In this document: positions 1 through 12,800 of the stretch, one piece after another | How the letters are laid out: every line of letters starts with the position of its first letter | Position numbering within the stretch: the first letter of the stretch is position 1 | NCBI RefSeq assembly: GCF_030463535.1 | Contig: NC_132879.1 | Coordinates: 39,090,597 to 39,154,596 of the forward strand | Direction: 5' to 3' | Source: Salminus brasiliensis | Lineage: Eukaryota > Chordata > Actinopteri > Characiformes > Bryconidae | DNA: 64,000 bases | Program-made: the position numbers and the translations under genes | Notes under the pieces: model-generated | The model's database searches: none | What the model saw: only the letters and a program-made list of their open reading frames with translations | What the model was told of the DNA's origin: nothing

Positions 1-3000
1 ATCGAATTTGAATTGGTCTTGGATAAAATTGTCTTTCTTCTCCCTGTCCGAGCGTTTACCACTTTCATGGCTGCAGAATTTCTTTTCTGCTTTTGTAGGT
101 TCACCATTTTAATCTTCCAAGTCTTTTTAGGTTTTCGAGTTGATCTCCGGGTCCCAGTGAGGACTGCAGGAACAGCAGCATCCTCAGGCACAGAAAGTGC
201 AGACTCCAGAGTGGGTGTGGCGTTAGACGACAAAGTATGTCCCTCCACAGTGTCACAGCTTAACCGTTGTGCGTCTGAAGTGCCATGACACAGACTCTCA
301 TCTACTCCTGAGCAATCTACAGAGGCGTCCTCTTCTTTAAACTGTACTGCAGATTCTCCCAAAACATTCTCAGTGCTCTTGCCCCCCTCACTCCCAACTT
401 CACTGCCCTCAACAAGTCCATTAGACTGATGTTCTCTCTGTTGAGAGTCAGTGCTCTGCTGGGCACTGCTACCATCCTCACTGGTTTCCACTTCTGGAAG
501 GGACTCTTCATCTTGGTTTACGTCTAATTCAATCTCGGTCCATTCAGACACGACTACCACAGTCTCTACATCTGTCCCGTCCACCACACACACAGGAATA
601 TGAGTAGGAACAGAGTCGTCAGCTGGATTTAGCAGACAGTGGCCTGTGCTCGGCTGATCCATGCTGTCTCTCTTGCCAGCCAGAGCAGAGAGGATGCAGT
701 CACTCATACTGAGAGTTGGGGAGGAGGCTGAGATAGAAAGATGTAAAGAATGTATTAGCACTTTTTTGTAAAACTTAACAGAGAAAAAAAACATGTTGTG
801 GCCTATGTTCTACCTACTGTATTTAGCCCGTTTCTGCAGTACCCTGTGTGGCTGCCATTTTGAATCTGATGCGGGCAGCTACAGATTCAAAATGGCAGCC
901 ACACATTTCTGCAGTTGAATCTATATTTCACTATTGGTAATGTGATCCTTCACCGTTTGTTACTGCATTTACTTGCTATGTAATAAACCTGATCTAATAA
1001 CACAGACAATTAAGATATTTTTATTTCATTAGTGGCAGAAATGCATGAATAGGAAAACAAGTCACTTGCTTTTTAATGTTTCTCTGGGGAAACATGTTCT
1101 AACTTCTTTAGAATATAGCCAAAAACAACATATTCTGTAGGTAATCTAAAGGACTTACTACTGATGTTCTAAAATAACAGGAACAGTGAACAGCCACTAC
1201 TCTGACCAGTGTGATAACACATGGTATTTGTCATTTGCTGTTTATAATCCTCACGATTAACTGTTTACTTTATCTGAGGTAATGGACATGCTAGAACATT
1301 ATGGCCTTATAGGGACTACAGGCAAGCATTTCCATCATTATTTAAGTATGTGGTTCGAGTGTGTACCTCAACATCTTTTCTAAAAGAAAATGGCAAGTCA
1401 GAAATGGCATACAGATTGACAATCATTGGAGCTTTCTGAGGAGTCAAACTTATGTGCATAACCGGGACAGACATGGGGTCAAACATACTTTTGGAGTGCA
1501 CCAAAATACAGTCCAAGCATTCAACTGTGTATTTTTTGTTTTACCACAAACCCCACCAGCTCATGAGCAAGCCGTTTCTGACGTCAGTTGGCCATCCTGA
1601 TCTAAACAGTGTTTCCACTTGCTGTAGTTACAACATTTGTTTTGGTACCAAACATATTTCAACACAGAAAAATGCCAGTAACAGCAGGCCTTGTAGAACT
1701 GAAACCATAATACCTACCAAAAGTGTCTAGGTGCCCAAGGCACTTATGGTGTTGGAGCAGCGATTTGAGATTATCTGGGTTACTGATGGATTCTTCACAG
1801 TCCTTTAAAGCAGATGACTCTGAGCTGAGCCAAGCCACTGTCTGAAATCAGACACATTTGGCATTTTATATAAAAAAAAATCTAATTTTTTTTTTTTTTT
1901 TATAGCAATCTATTCTTCAGACAACTTTGTTGGCAAAAAATAAATATTATTCACCTGCAAGAGATCAGGGATTGGCAGGAAGCTCTCCAATCTGGACAAG
2001 AAGTCCCACATCAGTGTCTGAACTGCAGAGTCATAGTTAGGACCAAACTCCACTGGAAACACATCCTGCACAGAGAATAGAAGATTTAATTGGGAACAAA
2101 TTGATTAGCCATCTGAAAATCTCACCGTTGAAACCATGTGTCTCTAAAAAGTAGACCCACCCCAACATCAGCGGCTCTCCACCCCTCAGCACACTTTAAA
2201 AATGTAAGCTAGGGGGTCGATAACAAGTGTGCGAAGGTGATGCTTAGTGAGAGGCAGTCGCTGCGGCGACCAGTGAGAGCATTAACATTTAAAGGTTTGT
2301 CACCCACTGCTAAGTAACAGAGGAAATAATCCCCTCTATTACATCATTAGAGGTGGCATTACAGACACAGCTGAACTGAAACTTCCTCTAGGGGCGCACT
2401 AACCAGATTTAAGCAATTTATCACCATAAAATGGCATATATTGGACAAATCACTTGTTAGTGTGTGCAAACGTGTGCAGATAAAAATATATTAAACATCC
2501 TCTATCATATTTCTTAATTTCTCCATACATAGTTTAATAAATCATCGCACAAGCACTCGAATATTAACCTTCAAAGAGTGAGTTCTGACCTGAAAGAAGT
2601 GTTCTCTCTCGGCAGTGTCTTTCATGAGCGTCTGGACCAGCTCCACAAAGTGAATTCCAGTCTCTTCCATATCTGTACTGTCCACCTGCATGACCAACAA
2701 CAGCCTGTTCATGTTCATGCACATGTGTCATCCAATTATTTCACACGCAACAGAAATAAGATCATGTTTATGCATTACACTTACGTATTTGACCAAAGGA
2801 AGAGACAACTGAATGCTGTTGAGGTGAGGCTGGATTGCATGTATATCTACTGGATCGTCCCTTCGGCACAACTCTAAAATCAGCTACAGGTGGAGGAGCA
2901 GATACACTTAGTTAAGACCAAATAAGCCCAAATGCAACATGTGCACATTTCTAGTTGTTTATGCGATGCGGGTTGTACTCATGCACTTACTTTTGCTCGC

Positions 3001-4272
3001 AGTCCCAGAATAAGTTCAACTCCACGTCTGTGACTGACAAGCTCTGGGATGGATTCAGTAACCAAGGAAACAAAGTCTGCCAGCATCCCGTACTGCGCTA
3101 CGTCCCGCTGCTGCACAGCTTGCCACATGACTGCAGACATGAGGCGGAGAGGTGGGACCAGGAGACGCAGAGAGGACAGATGGAGAGGAGCATGATCTGG
3201 GGGGATTCAAAAAGGTGGGTCTTTTGAGAAGGTGGCTAAAGTAAGCATTCATTAGAACCAGCAATGACCTTGACATTAATGTAGGGTTACCTTCACAGTG
3301 TAAGAAAGACAGAAAAATCCATTTTGCCAATTATGGCTATGCACTGCAAAACAATATGTAACCCAATTATTTTTATGCTTTTTTTTTATTATTACTTTTT
3401 AGGCCATTTTTTACTGTAACTTGGCCTGCAGTTTTCAAGAAATTAACAAGGTTTTAACTTAAGATCATTCATTCTGATTGCACAAGTAGAGCTTGTATAC
3501 AGTTTTTCCACACAGCACCCAGCAACCACCTGGCAAAACCTGAGTAGCCCAGAGAAGACACAGCAACTGCCTAGCAACAACTAAACAATGCCACAGGAAT
3601 CACCTAAAATACCATAGCAACCACCTGTGATACCATATTAACAGCATTACAACACCGTAGCAACCAGGTATCAACACATAGCAACCACATAGCAACAGCC
3701 TATAAACTGCCTGGAAGTGGGAACCACTTAAGCTGCGCACCATTCTGCGTTTCCTTCGGGTTGCTATGCTGCTGTTATGTGCACGAATCCTTTTTTTTTT
3801 AGCAGTGTTGCAGTGTTGATTCCAACCGGCAGCTCAAGGTTTGTGTTTTTTTAAAAACATAGCTATCAAACTATAGATAAAACCAGGTGTGTGGACACTG
3901 GATTTGGGAACACTGCTCTAGGTTAATAATCCTCGGTGCTGCTGGTGCTTCTGACCAGCTCTCAACTGGGCATACATCTCGACAGTGCAGTGAACAAGCA
4001 CTCCCAACTGGTGGCCAGAAAGACTCCTGTGAAAGGTGAACGCTGCTGCTGTCATCTGTGTGAACGATCATTCTGCAGTCCCTCCACACACTTGTGTTCC
4101 GCAGTGAGCGCCTGTTAGCTTACATCTCATTAGTAGTGGAAACTCTGAACGAGTGGACCATAAAGCCTTAAGCGCATATCAACCTGTCTAAAGTCTGCGT
4201 TTCTGCTCTGTAACAACCGCAGCAACTTTCTACCTTACCTGCCTCTTCGTGTTTGGATAAATCGTCCTCCAT
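1..4272 (-). CDS. TINF2_N-domain protein, 5' part of a gene cut by the left edge (probable TINF2_N zinc-finger gene 1)
   Basis: Exons read on the minus strand: 4239-4272, 2991-3196, 2785-2883, 2590-2685, 1955-2065, 1718-1841 and 1-727 (open at the edge); each has AG/GT borders and phases join. ATG at 4270-4272 begins MEDDLSKHEEA. About 465 residues are visible. Residues ~15-195 resemble the N-terminal domain of shelterin TIN2 (Pfam TINF2_N), e.g. LRLLVPPLRLMSAVMWQ, DVFPVEFGPNYDSA and the closing TVAWLSS, like human TIN2 VLSWMQP. Exon 7 is an acidic Ser/Thr/Glu-rich linker with a basic patch (residues ~420-465) and shares DCILSAL with the neighbour at 6804-13666. No zinc finger lies inside the window; by analogy with the two paralogues a C2H2 array probably follows beyond base 1. 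It could instead be a finger-less TINF2. The domain call is fairly sure, the full architecture is not. Confidence 0.78.
842..908. repeat. Perfect 24-bp inverted repeat (hairpin) in intron 6
   Basis: Left arm 845-868 and right arm 882-905 are exact reverse complements around a 13-nt loop at 869-881. The arms contain GGCTGCCATTTTGAATC and its complement. CTGCAG lies just outside both arms (about 832-837 and 910-915). The hairpin sits in the intron between exons 6 and 7 of the TINF2_N gene. It may be a small palindromic MITE or a hairpin transcript. Confidence 0.85.
3495..3725. repeat. Degenerate tandem repeat based on AGCAACCACCT
   Basis: The unit AGCAACCA(C/-)(C/A)T recurs many times with drift (CAGCAACCACC, TAGCAACAACT, TAGCAACCACC, TAGCAACCAGG, TAGCAACCACA). 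It lies in intron 1 of the TINF2_N gene. Similar arrays are common in teleosts. Confidence 0.7.
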
Positions 4273-5100
4273 CCTTGCAGCTGAGATGCTGAAACACTTA
4301 TCCCTGAGAGAAAACACTGCTTTTAATTTCAGCAGACAGAAAACGTTCTTGTACGGGTCTTTACATTTCTTATAAACGACAGTTTCGTCTGTTACAGCAG
4401 TCGCATCAACTTCAAAACAGTCCTGGCCGAAAAAGCCTCAGCGCTGTTGAACATGCACGCCTGACCTCCGGACATTTTGCTCGACGCATTTCTCCAGGTT
4501 TCCTCACAGCGCCGCCAGGCGTCCAGCTGACCACACGACTGAATCCCCGGCGAGAACACACTGCAGTGAAAAGGCCTGACCTGAAGGGGGGCACCAAAGT
4601 CCAGGTTTTTAAATCATATACTTTACATTAATGTATTTATCATTTACTTTGCTGGAGTGACGACGTGTTTCTGAGCAGATATATCCGAAGAAATAGGCAT
4701 TCTTCCTTTTTTGTAAGAAATTAAAAAAACGTATTTTGCACCAGAACTTAAAAATTAGAGCTGATTTTCCAAAACGCAGACATAATTTAATTTACATTAC
4801 ATGTAATAACACGTTTTTTTAAATTCAGTATTTTTTACTTATCAAGTCTACATATGATAATCCACAACTACAAAGTTAAATTGGTAAACGTTTTTGAACG
4901 TTTTATTATAGCTATAGTATTATAAATGTATTAAAAGTAAGACTCATCTTTTAGATTTTAAGTATTTAAAAACATTATGTATTTAATTGACGTAAGCATT
5001 CAGAAACCTCACTTGAAGTACTTTTGGTAGCATTAACGACCTTTAAGTCTTCTTGGAAACAAGAGTCAGAATTGCAGAAAAGGTTCCCACAATTGAGTAA
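4273..5100. promoter_or_regulatory. Probable promoter and 5' region of TINF2_N gene 1
   Basis: This stretch lies just upstream of the minus-strand ATG at 4272. Bases 4390-4600 are visibly richer in G+C and CpG than the surroundings, as expected for a CpG-type promoter. No TATA box or mapped start can be asserted. The rest, to about 5100, is AT-rich with no recognisable gene. Confidence 0.35.
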
Positions 5101-5104
5101 GAAT

Positions 5105-5298
5105 AGAATTGAGTCTTATTTATTGTATTTATTGTATTTATTGTATTGTCTTGCACGTTGCACTTTCTGCAGTCCGTCCTGTACTGTGTTGTTTTTGTTC
5201 CACGTTGCACCTTTTTTCTGGGAAAAACGTAATGTGCTTGTTTGGGTTACTTGTACAGAGCTAAAATGACAATAAAAGGCTCTTGACTTGAACTGACA
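5105..5298 (+). repeat. LINE/SINE-like 3' tail element, copy 1
   Basis: This segment ends AAAATGACAATAAAAGGC followed by CTTGACTTGAA. The same signature (ATGACAATAAAA plus a CTTGA tail) is seen at 54094-54283, and a diverged version at 26640-26875. The upstream part is TGTATTTAT-rich and then TTGCAC-rich, like the other copies. It looks like the 5'-truncated 3' end of a non-LTR retrotransposon or a SINE using its tail. Confidence 0.6.
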
Positions 5299-5299
5299 G

Positions 5300-6665
5300 C
5301 TGACATCTAAAGAGCTCAATGCCTCACAAAAGCGACATCACTAAACGTTATTATATGAAACCGCTTTAAATACAGTGCTGGTCCATGGAGTCCCAGAACA
5401 AGCAGTCCCAGCTCTACACTGCTAGGGTCACCTGCACTTTGCAGTTTTGTGTTTTCATCCTGAACATCAGCCACGTGTTTGGTTTAAATGAGGCATTTGA
5501 AAACATTGTTTTCTGATAGTTCTGTCAGAAAGGCTCTTATCTTATCTTTTAAAATATAGACATATTGGAGGGGCAACATGCAGGGTGGTATGGTGTATAT
5601 ATATATGTGCGTGCGTGCATGCATGTGTGTATGTATAAATAAACGATTATATAAAGAAATTAAATTATTAACCAGGGGTAAGCGGTACAAAACATAGTGG
5701 GGAGTTATGTCATTTAGAGAGAACACGGTTTCATTTTCTTAATATCTTCAGAAAATGATTTTGTGGACGAAATGACTTGGATGAAATCCCAAGTTTCAAG
5801 AACACGGGGAACGCATGATAAATGCGTTAAGACAGAGATAAAACAGAGAAAATTAAATGTTAACCCAGGGCCTTTTATGGCTTCGTAACCGATACAGTCG
5901 TAACCGATAACCACTGTTATGCACTGTTAGGAAATAATATGCTAATATGCACAATTTCTGCTTATTTGCTCATCCATTATTCCACATACTGAACAAATAA
6001 AACAATACAAAGCGTACATAGCCCTCTGTACATGCAACACTTTGTGTTACATTGTGCAAATAAACACTAATTATTGACTATTTATCTGTAGAGAATGTGT
6101 ATTTATTTTCACAAAACAGAATCTAACAGTGTCCAAACTGTTGTGTGCAATTTTCCATTCCAAGAACCCTCAAAAATACCTAGAATAATTACCGTTATTG
6201 CTCAACATAAGGTGTCCGAGCAGCTCTACAACAGCATAATGTGAACAACAATAAGCACATACTCACTTCATTGGTCCTATCTGCTACTCCTCACACACAC
6301 ATACTGCACTTCATCTGTCTCATTTTTGGTGGTTACACTTTCTACCAAGGCACTAAAAGCGAAATGGGTTAGAAAAAAGATAAATATTAATCACTGGTTC
6401 CCTAGTATTTACATGCTGCTGTCTTATGCATCTGGTCAAGCACACCAGCTTACTGACCTATTTAGGCTAGTGTCAACACAGCAACAAGTCTTTAAAGCCT
6501 ATTTCTTTTATTTATAACTTTACAGCCAAAACACAAGAACTGGCAAAAATCACAATATGAAAATAAGTAAAGAATACTCCTCAGCATATTCAGCTATTTT
6601 GTAAGTAAGCAAGTCACAGAATAAACCAGTTCTGTAGGAGATCTGCTCAGTATTAGAATGTACAG
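5300..6665. other. Gene-free intergenic stretch
   Basis: AT-rich sequence between the gene 1 promoter side and the 3' end of the next gene. A short TA/TG-rich microsatellite lies near 5597-5635. I see no coding pattern, RNA gene or clear repeat; ORFs here are short and lack any family resemblance. Confidence 0.5.
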
Positions 6666-6671
6666 TTTATT
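6666..6671 (-). terminator. Poly(A) signal of TINF2_N zinc-finger gene 2
   Basis: TTTATT on the plus strand gives AATAAA on the coding strand, about 135 bases after the TAA stop at 6804-6806. This suits a short 3' UTR. Confidence 0.5.
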
Positions 6672-6803
6672 TTTGATTCTAGTGAATCCATACAAAGTCA
6701 ATGTCAACATTTTAGATGGTTACTTATTTAGCAAGATCATCATAATTCGGCATTCATTTATTATACATCCAAAGTTGTCAAGGTCTGTGCACGTTCAATT
6801 CTA

Positions 6804-9800
6804 TTAAAGCAGGGCTTCCGTCACCTCGCCAACAGCAAGAACAGACTCTTGCACTTCAACCACATGGCTAATGGTCACCGGTAACTTGGCTTGGTTAACC
6901 CTTGTGTGGATTCGCATGTGGTGCGTCAATCTGGCCATGTTGGGGAATGTTCTGGGGCAGCAGCTGCAAGCATACACCCTCTTGAGCTTGCTGTGGGTGC
7001 GCTTGTGCCTTGCCATCTCCGAGGAGCTGCGGAACTTACAGGGACACTCTGAACAGCTGTAGGGCCGCTCGCCGGTGTGCATTCGCTCGTGGAGTGCCAG
7101 TTCTGTGGAGGTCAGGAAGGTTTTCTCACAATACGTGCACCCGAAGGGCCTTTCTCCAGTGTGCATCAGGTGGTGCCTGTTCAAGGCAAAAGACTTGGTA
7201 AACTTCTTCCCGCAGTATTTGCACGCGTATGGGCGTATGCCGCTGTGCCTGAGCATGTGCTCCCGCAGCCCTCGCTTGGACTTGAAGCTCTTCTTGCACT
7301 GGTTGCAGGGGTGTGGCCTCTCATCCGTGTGAGACTTGTCGTGTTTGATTAGCTCGCCCAGCGAGAGGAAGCTCTTGCCGCACTGCGAACACAAGAAGGG
7401 CCTCTCACCCGTGTGCATGCGCTCATGCCTGTTTAGGATGGACATGAGGCTAAAGGCCTTGGGACAATAAGCGCATCGGTAGGGCTTCTCACCACTGTGC
7501 GTCAGCTGGTGCTTCTGCAGGCCTGCACGCAGAGCGAAGCTCTTTCCGCACAGGCCACACTGGTGGGGCCGCTCTCCTGTGTGGGTCAGCAGGTGCCTCT
7601 TTACGTCCGCCTGCCGCGTGTACGTCTTGTCGCACTGTGGGCACTTAAACTTGCTGTGCCGCCTGTGGTTCTGCCGGTGGACAGAGCGCTCCAGTAAAGT
7701 GTCAAAGCCTTTGCCACACTGTTCACACTTGTACTGGTGGGTGGCGCTGTGCGTCTTGCGGTGCTCAACGAGGGTGCCGGCGCTGGGGCTGACCTCCCCG
7801 CAGATGGAGCAGTAAAGCGGAAGGACTTCTTCCATATGGCTCTCTTTGTGATGGGCGGTCAGAACCCGCAGGTTCACAAAGCTGCTGGAGCACAGCAGAC
7901 AAGAGAAGGAGGCCTCACCGTGGAACTTCTTGCAGTGCTTGGTCAGATCCCAAGCATGCTGGAAGGTCTTGTCGCACTGAGTGCAGTGAAAGGGACGCTC
8001 ACCAGTGTGGGTGAGCTGGTGGCGTCGCACGTCAGACGTGCGGGTGAACTTCCGCCCACAGGTGTTGCAGTTGTAGCGAGCACGAGGGTTTTCTGTAGCT
8101 TCAGGCTGCAATCTGGTTCGATGACCTTTGGAGTTCAGTGTAGTCTGAACATCGTTCTGGCCTGCTTGAAGTTTGCTGGCCATTGCATCTAGGGAGAAAA
8201 GCAGGAGGTAAGCAATTACAAGTGTACTCCTGAGGTACAACCCACATTTTTTTCTTAAGCTATAAAAGTATGCAGGATAGTAAAATCATTAATGCTCCAG
8301 CTAGTACACAGAACATTAAAAGTACACCACAGCAACCTTCACTGTGAGCTGAGAAGCTCAGACCAAAATCTAAACAGCTGTACCAATATAACAACCAAGG
8401 CTACTCTGCACATCTTAAAACATCTTTTTCAAAAATACCTTTTTTTAACCTTTAGTGTAAGGCTTAAATTGGACACCCACTTAATTTGACCAGTACATTA
8501 AAAATACTTGATATATAATAATTAACAATGCTTGCACAGATTTGTATTTGAGTACCTTTGTCTTCTCCCTCGTCTCCATTTTTCCTGTAACGAGACACCT
8601 ACATTAATTCTGTGAACAATATAAATAAGCTCAAAATGACTAAAAAGTGTGGTTGGATAAAAACAATAACGAAGGGCCTTTTTCTTACTCTTGCTCTGTG
8701 GCTTGTTCCACCTTGACTGATGGAGGTCTTCCTCTCCGTCTTCCAGTCTTAGACACTTTCGGCGGTGCTGCATTCTTCCTCGGTCTGCCACGTCCCCGTC
8801 GGGGTGGCACTGTCTGGTCTACACTTTCAACAGACAAGCTTTTATCTGTTGGAGTAGTGTCAGCTTGTCCACTATCCGCCTGACTATCGCGCATTGTCGT
8901 ATCATGTATAGTGTGTGTTACAAGTTCCTTTCTCTCTTCAACTTTACTTTCTATAGAAGGTTCAGCTTTGAAGGACCCTAATCCCCCTCCGTCTCCCAGA
9001 ATCTCCATTATGATGTCACACTGCGTAGATTTCTCACAAAGAGCCCTATCCTCCTCACACTCCTCTTCATTCCTGACGCCCTGCGGTTCCTCGTGGAATT
9101 CAACCTGCTGGCTTACAGTAATCATCTCTTCTGCGGCATCCTGCTCACTGAGGATGGTCACAAGAGAGCTGCTCTCGTTATTCACCTCCACATCTTTCCT
9201 TGGCGATTCCTCTGTGTGAGCGTGACAGACCTCTGTGATCTCGGTCACTTCGTTACTGCTCAGCTCAACCTCTGTGTAGTCAGTCACAATAATGGCCTCT
9301 GAGCCCAGCTGGCCCAGGGCACTCTGGCTCAGAATGGTCACCGTAGTTGGCTGGATGTGGTAGACCATGGGCTCTGTAGCGACTGCCACATGTGTTGAGG
9401 GAGGGATGGAAAGGGAGGAAAGGATGCAGTCCCCTGATGTGGAAAGAAGATTACCTGCATGTTCAACAACAAAAAAAATAAACAACAAAGAGAGAGTAAA
9501 TAAGAAATAATTTTTAGCTACAAACATTTTCACATACATGCTCACAGATAAGCTGACTTTATAAGTCAGTCAAACACACACATAGAATACAGAACTGACT
9601 CTCACGTTTGTTGCACCGTATAGGGACAGTGTTTCACGTTGTGGACTGGCCCTAGCTTTACTTGTTTTCCCAAGACAATGAATTAATCAGCTAGTCGGCG
9701 AAGCAGGTAAGCAGTAGCGTTTAGCTTTAGTTGCTCTAGTATGCAACACAGTCATATCAGAACACCTGGTTTGGAATAAACTTGGCCTATTAGATCAGTT

Positions 9801-12800
9801 TCACTTACATATAGGAGCACTTTGTAGTTCTATAATTATAGGCTGTATTTTGGGGGGTGGGTCATTTTCAGCACTGCAGTGACACTGGCATGGCGGTGGT
9901 GCAGCCTAGACATCATGAAACATCATGATACAGTAGAAATGGTCAAGTACGTACTTGGAGAACTCACTCACTTAAATGCGTGGCACCAAAAGCCAAATGA
10001 AGCGCAACAAGTGCAACACCGGGAGTGGGGTGTGCCTGAGTGTGTTGAAGGTTATCTGTCAGCGTGGTTAATCACATTAAATGATTACATTTTAAAAGAA
10101 CTATTATTTTAAATGAAATTTATGAAAACAATGAGCCTGTTTTGAAAATGTAGTGAGAAAAAGTACCTTTTTGTCCTTTTAAAATGTGGTAAGTAAATGT
10201 AAAAAGTTAAATGACCAAAATATTCAAGTAAAGTACAGATACAGTACAAATTTATAAGTGCAGTAACGCAGTACTTTATACTTTATTACTGCATTTGCCA
10301 CCTTTGGCTAGCACTTCAATTAAAACCAGTTCCACTGTTCTGTTCTTGCTAGCAGTGTTGAACATTTAGCAGTTGTTGCAGCTAGAGCGATGGTATGGCA
10401 TTTATTGAGACAGTAGAGCAGAGCAAATTTCTTGTCTGTGTAAGACACTTGGTGAAATAAAGTGATTCTATTTCTGATTTAGATTTAGTCCAGTACAGCT
10501 TACCTATTTTGGAACCTCTGGTCCAATACTGACTGTCGTCATTGCTGATGAATTTATGGTGTTGCAACAGAGCTTGTAAGTATTTTGGTTCAGACTGTAT
10601 GCATTCATCCAGGCCAGCAGGGGCAGGGGTGAGCCAAGACAATGTCTGTGGGAAGCAATTCAATTCTGTTAACATATTGAAGATGCAACATAATAATGAT
10701 GAAGTTTAGTCCATGGGAAAGGGGGCACGGCATGAATACAATAACATTGATCACTTTTCATAATACAGAAAATGTCTCAATATTTATTTTCAGGTTTGAA
10801 TTGACAAAAAAGCCAGTGTTTCCACTTTCAATTTTAATATTTAATATAGAGTTGTTGAGATTTACTTCTATCTGCTACTCTCCCATTAAGCTTTGACTGG
10901 TGAAGAACCCAGGGAACAGTTGTCATATACAGAGTCTCCTACATTTCAGCTACTGAAGCGTAATTATAGTAGGCAATAAAAGGGGAAAACATCCAGTTGT
11001 GTGAATACTCTATAAGCACTGAAGTTAGCATTGTAAAGACGCAAAAAAAATGAGAGGCGTGAGCTGCAACTTAATAGTTGCAGGCATGTGTGTTCACAAG
11101 CAATAGGCTTTCATCAGGCTTTTATTTTATAAAATACTAAAAAACATAATATCTGATCGGACTGAATTTGAGAGGCTTTTTCAGGATCTGTGGGAACCCT
11201 GCATCTCGTCAACTCTCAAGCACTGTATTAAGTCTTTAACAGAAAGTTAGAGAATCCAGAAACAGAATAACAATCAGAGAACATTTTATGGTGTTTAACA
11301 TCCGTTAAATCCGTTTCCACAGCAGAATTTGACTCTGCCGATTCAAGCAAACATGTAACGTGTTTCTAATTACAGGTTAGGTTAATAGGGTTAACCAGTA
11401 ATATATAAGATATTCTTTATAAAGAATATAAAATATAGATATTTAAGTTCTTTAAAAAGTAAACAGCACTGGGGGAAATTACACACAAAAAAAATCTAGT
11501 GAGTATTGCCATTTTTACCTTTTTGAAGTCTGGAACAGGAAGCAACCTCTCCAGAGAGGAGAGCAGCTCCCACATTAGCTCCTTTAGGGCTTTGTCATAC
11601 TTCTGCCCATATTCCACAGGAAACACCTCCTTCAAAAGAAAATCAGAGAAAAACAAGACTTACGATCTGAATTATGACAAGAATATGATCCCAAATCAGT
11701 TGAATTTCAGCTACCGCAACACAAGATGACATAATTGAGAACTTGCTCACCTGAAAGAAATAGGCTTTCTCTGCTGGGTCCTTCAGCAGTGCAAGGACCA
11801 GTGCTTTGAAGTTCGACACTGACAGCTCCAAATCTGAATCTATACTCTGAGAAGGTAACCAAACTCTGAGAAGGTAAGACAAACCACTTGCACTTCTTCA
11901 TTAGCTAAAATGAGTGTTTTTAGACCCAAATAGAGCCAAGAGGAATAGACTCCAAATGACACTGTAATTTACTCCAATATTGCCTTGTCTGGCAAACTGT
12001 CTCACAGAGTTTCTCAAAAATCTGCTCCTTACCTGAATTCCAGCTGTAATGGTAGGGAGTCGCATTCTCTCCAACTGAGCCTGGATAGTTTTTATATCCA
12101 TCGATTCTTGTAACACTTCTAAAACCACCTGCAAAAAAAAACAAACAAAAAAACACATACACACAAACCAAATATGTTATAAAAGATTATATGATCGTTA
12201 CTAACCCCCTACACCCTCACCATTCATGTTCTATTCACTTGGCCTGTTTCTATTTGGTGTTGTTTGTTCTAATTATGTAAAGACACTCTCTTCCCTTCCC
12301 TAAGAAAGTCACCCTGACTGAGATATGGACTTGGTTTAGCCTATGTCTAAACAATGTCCTACCAGATATGAAAGTTCAGCCTATTGTAGTGGAACATTGT
12401 ATGTAGTATCATTTTTGAATCACTCCAATTATACCCCAATGATAATCGTTTTGCTATGCAACACTGAACTATCAACTGTATACATGGTTTGTGCAATGTA
12501 TGCACAATTAGCTTACAACTGGCAAGCAAGCTTTGAGGGTGCGATCTAGGCAATACTTCCTTTTAAGTTAAAACTAGACTACCTACAACAAAAATTAAGC
12601 AAGCTTGTATATATGCTAGGATGTGGGCAATTAATTAAACAGTACTGTTACAGTAGTATATATAGCACCTACAGGCCCATCAGTGCACTTCCCAATTGGC
12701 AAATTCTATGACTGATGAGTTTCAAAGGAGAAAATCACTAAAACGTTTTTTCAACAGAGAACAGACAATTCTACAAAAAGTAGAAGCGAGCGTAATGACT

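Noticed and set aside
1886-1901. Poly-T run in intron 5 of gene 1
   Set aside because: A simple homopolymer with no further signal; not reported as a feature.
3055-3330. Minus-strand 91-residue ORF near exon 2 of gene 1
   Set aside because: It is an out-of-frame reading; the spliced frame with TIN2-like residues is a different one.
7010-8192. Plus-strand ORFs opposite the finger exon of gene 2 (for example 151 residues at 7737-8192)
   Set aside because: They are antisense shadows of zinc-finger coding sequence. Similar shadows occur over 22120-22950 and 48056-48713.
10382-10675. Minus-strand ORF of 97 residues starting MLTELNCFPQ
   Set aside because: Only its middle (10504-10645) is coding, as exon 6 of gene 2; the apparent start and tail are intron.
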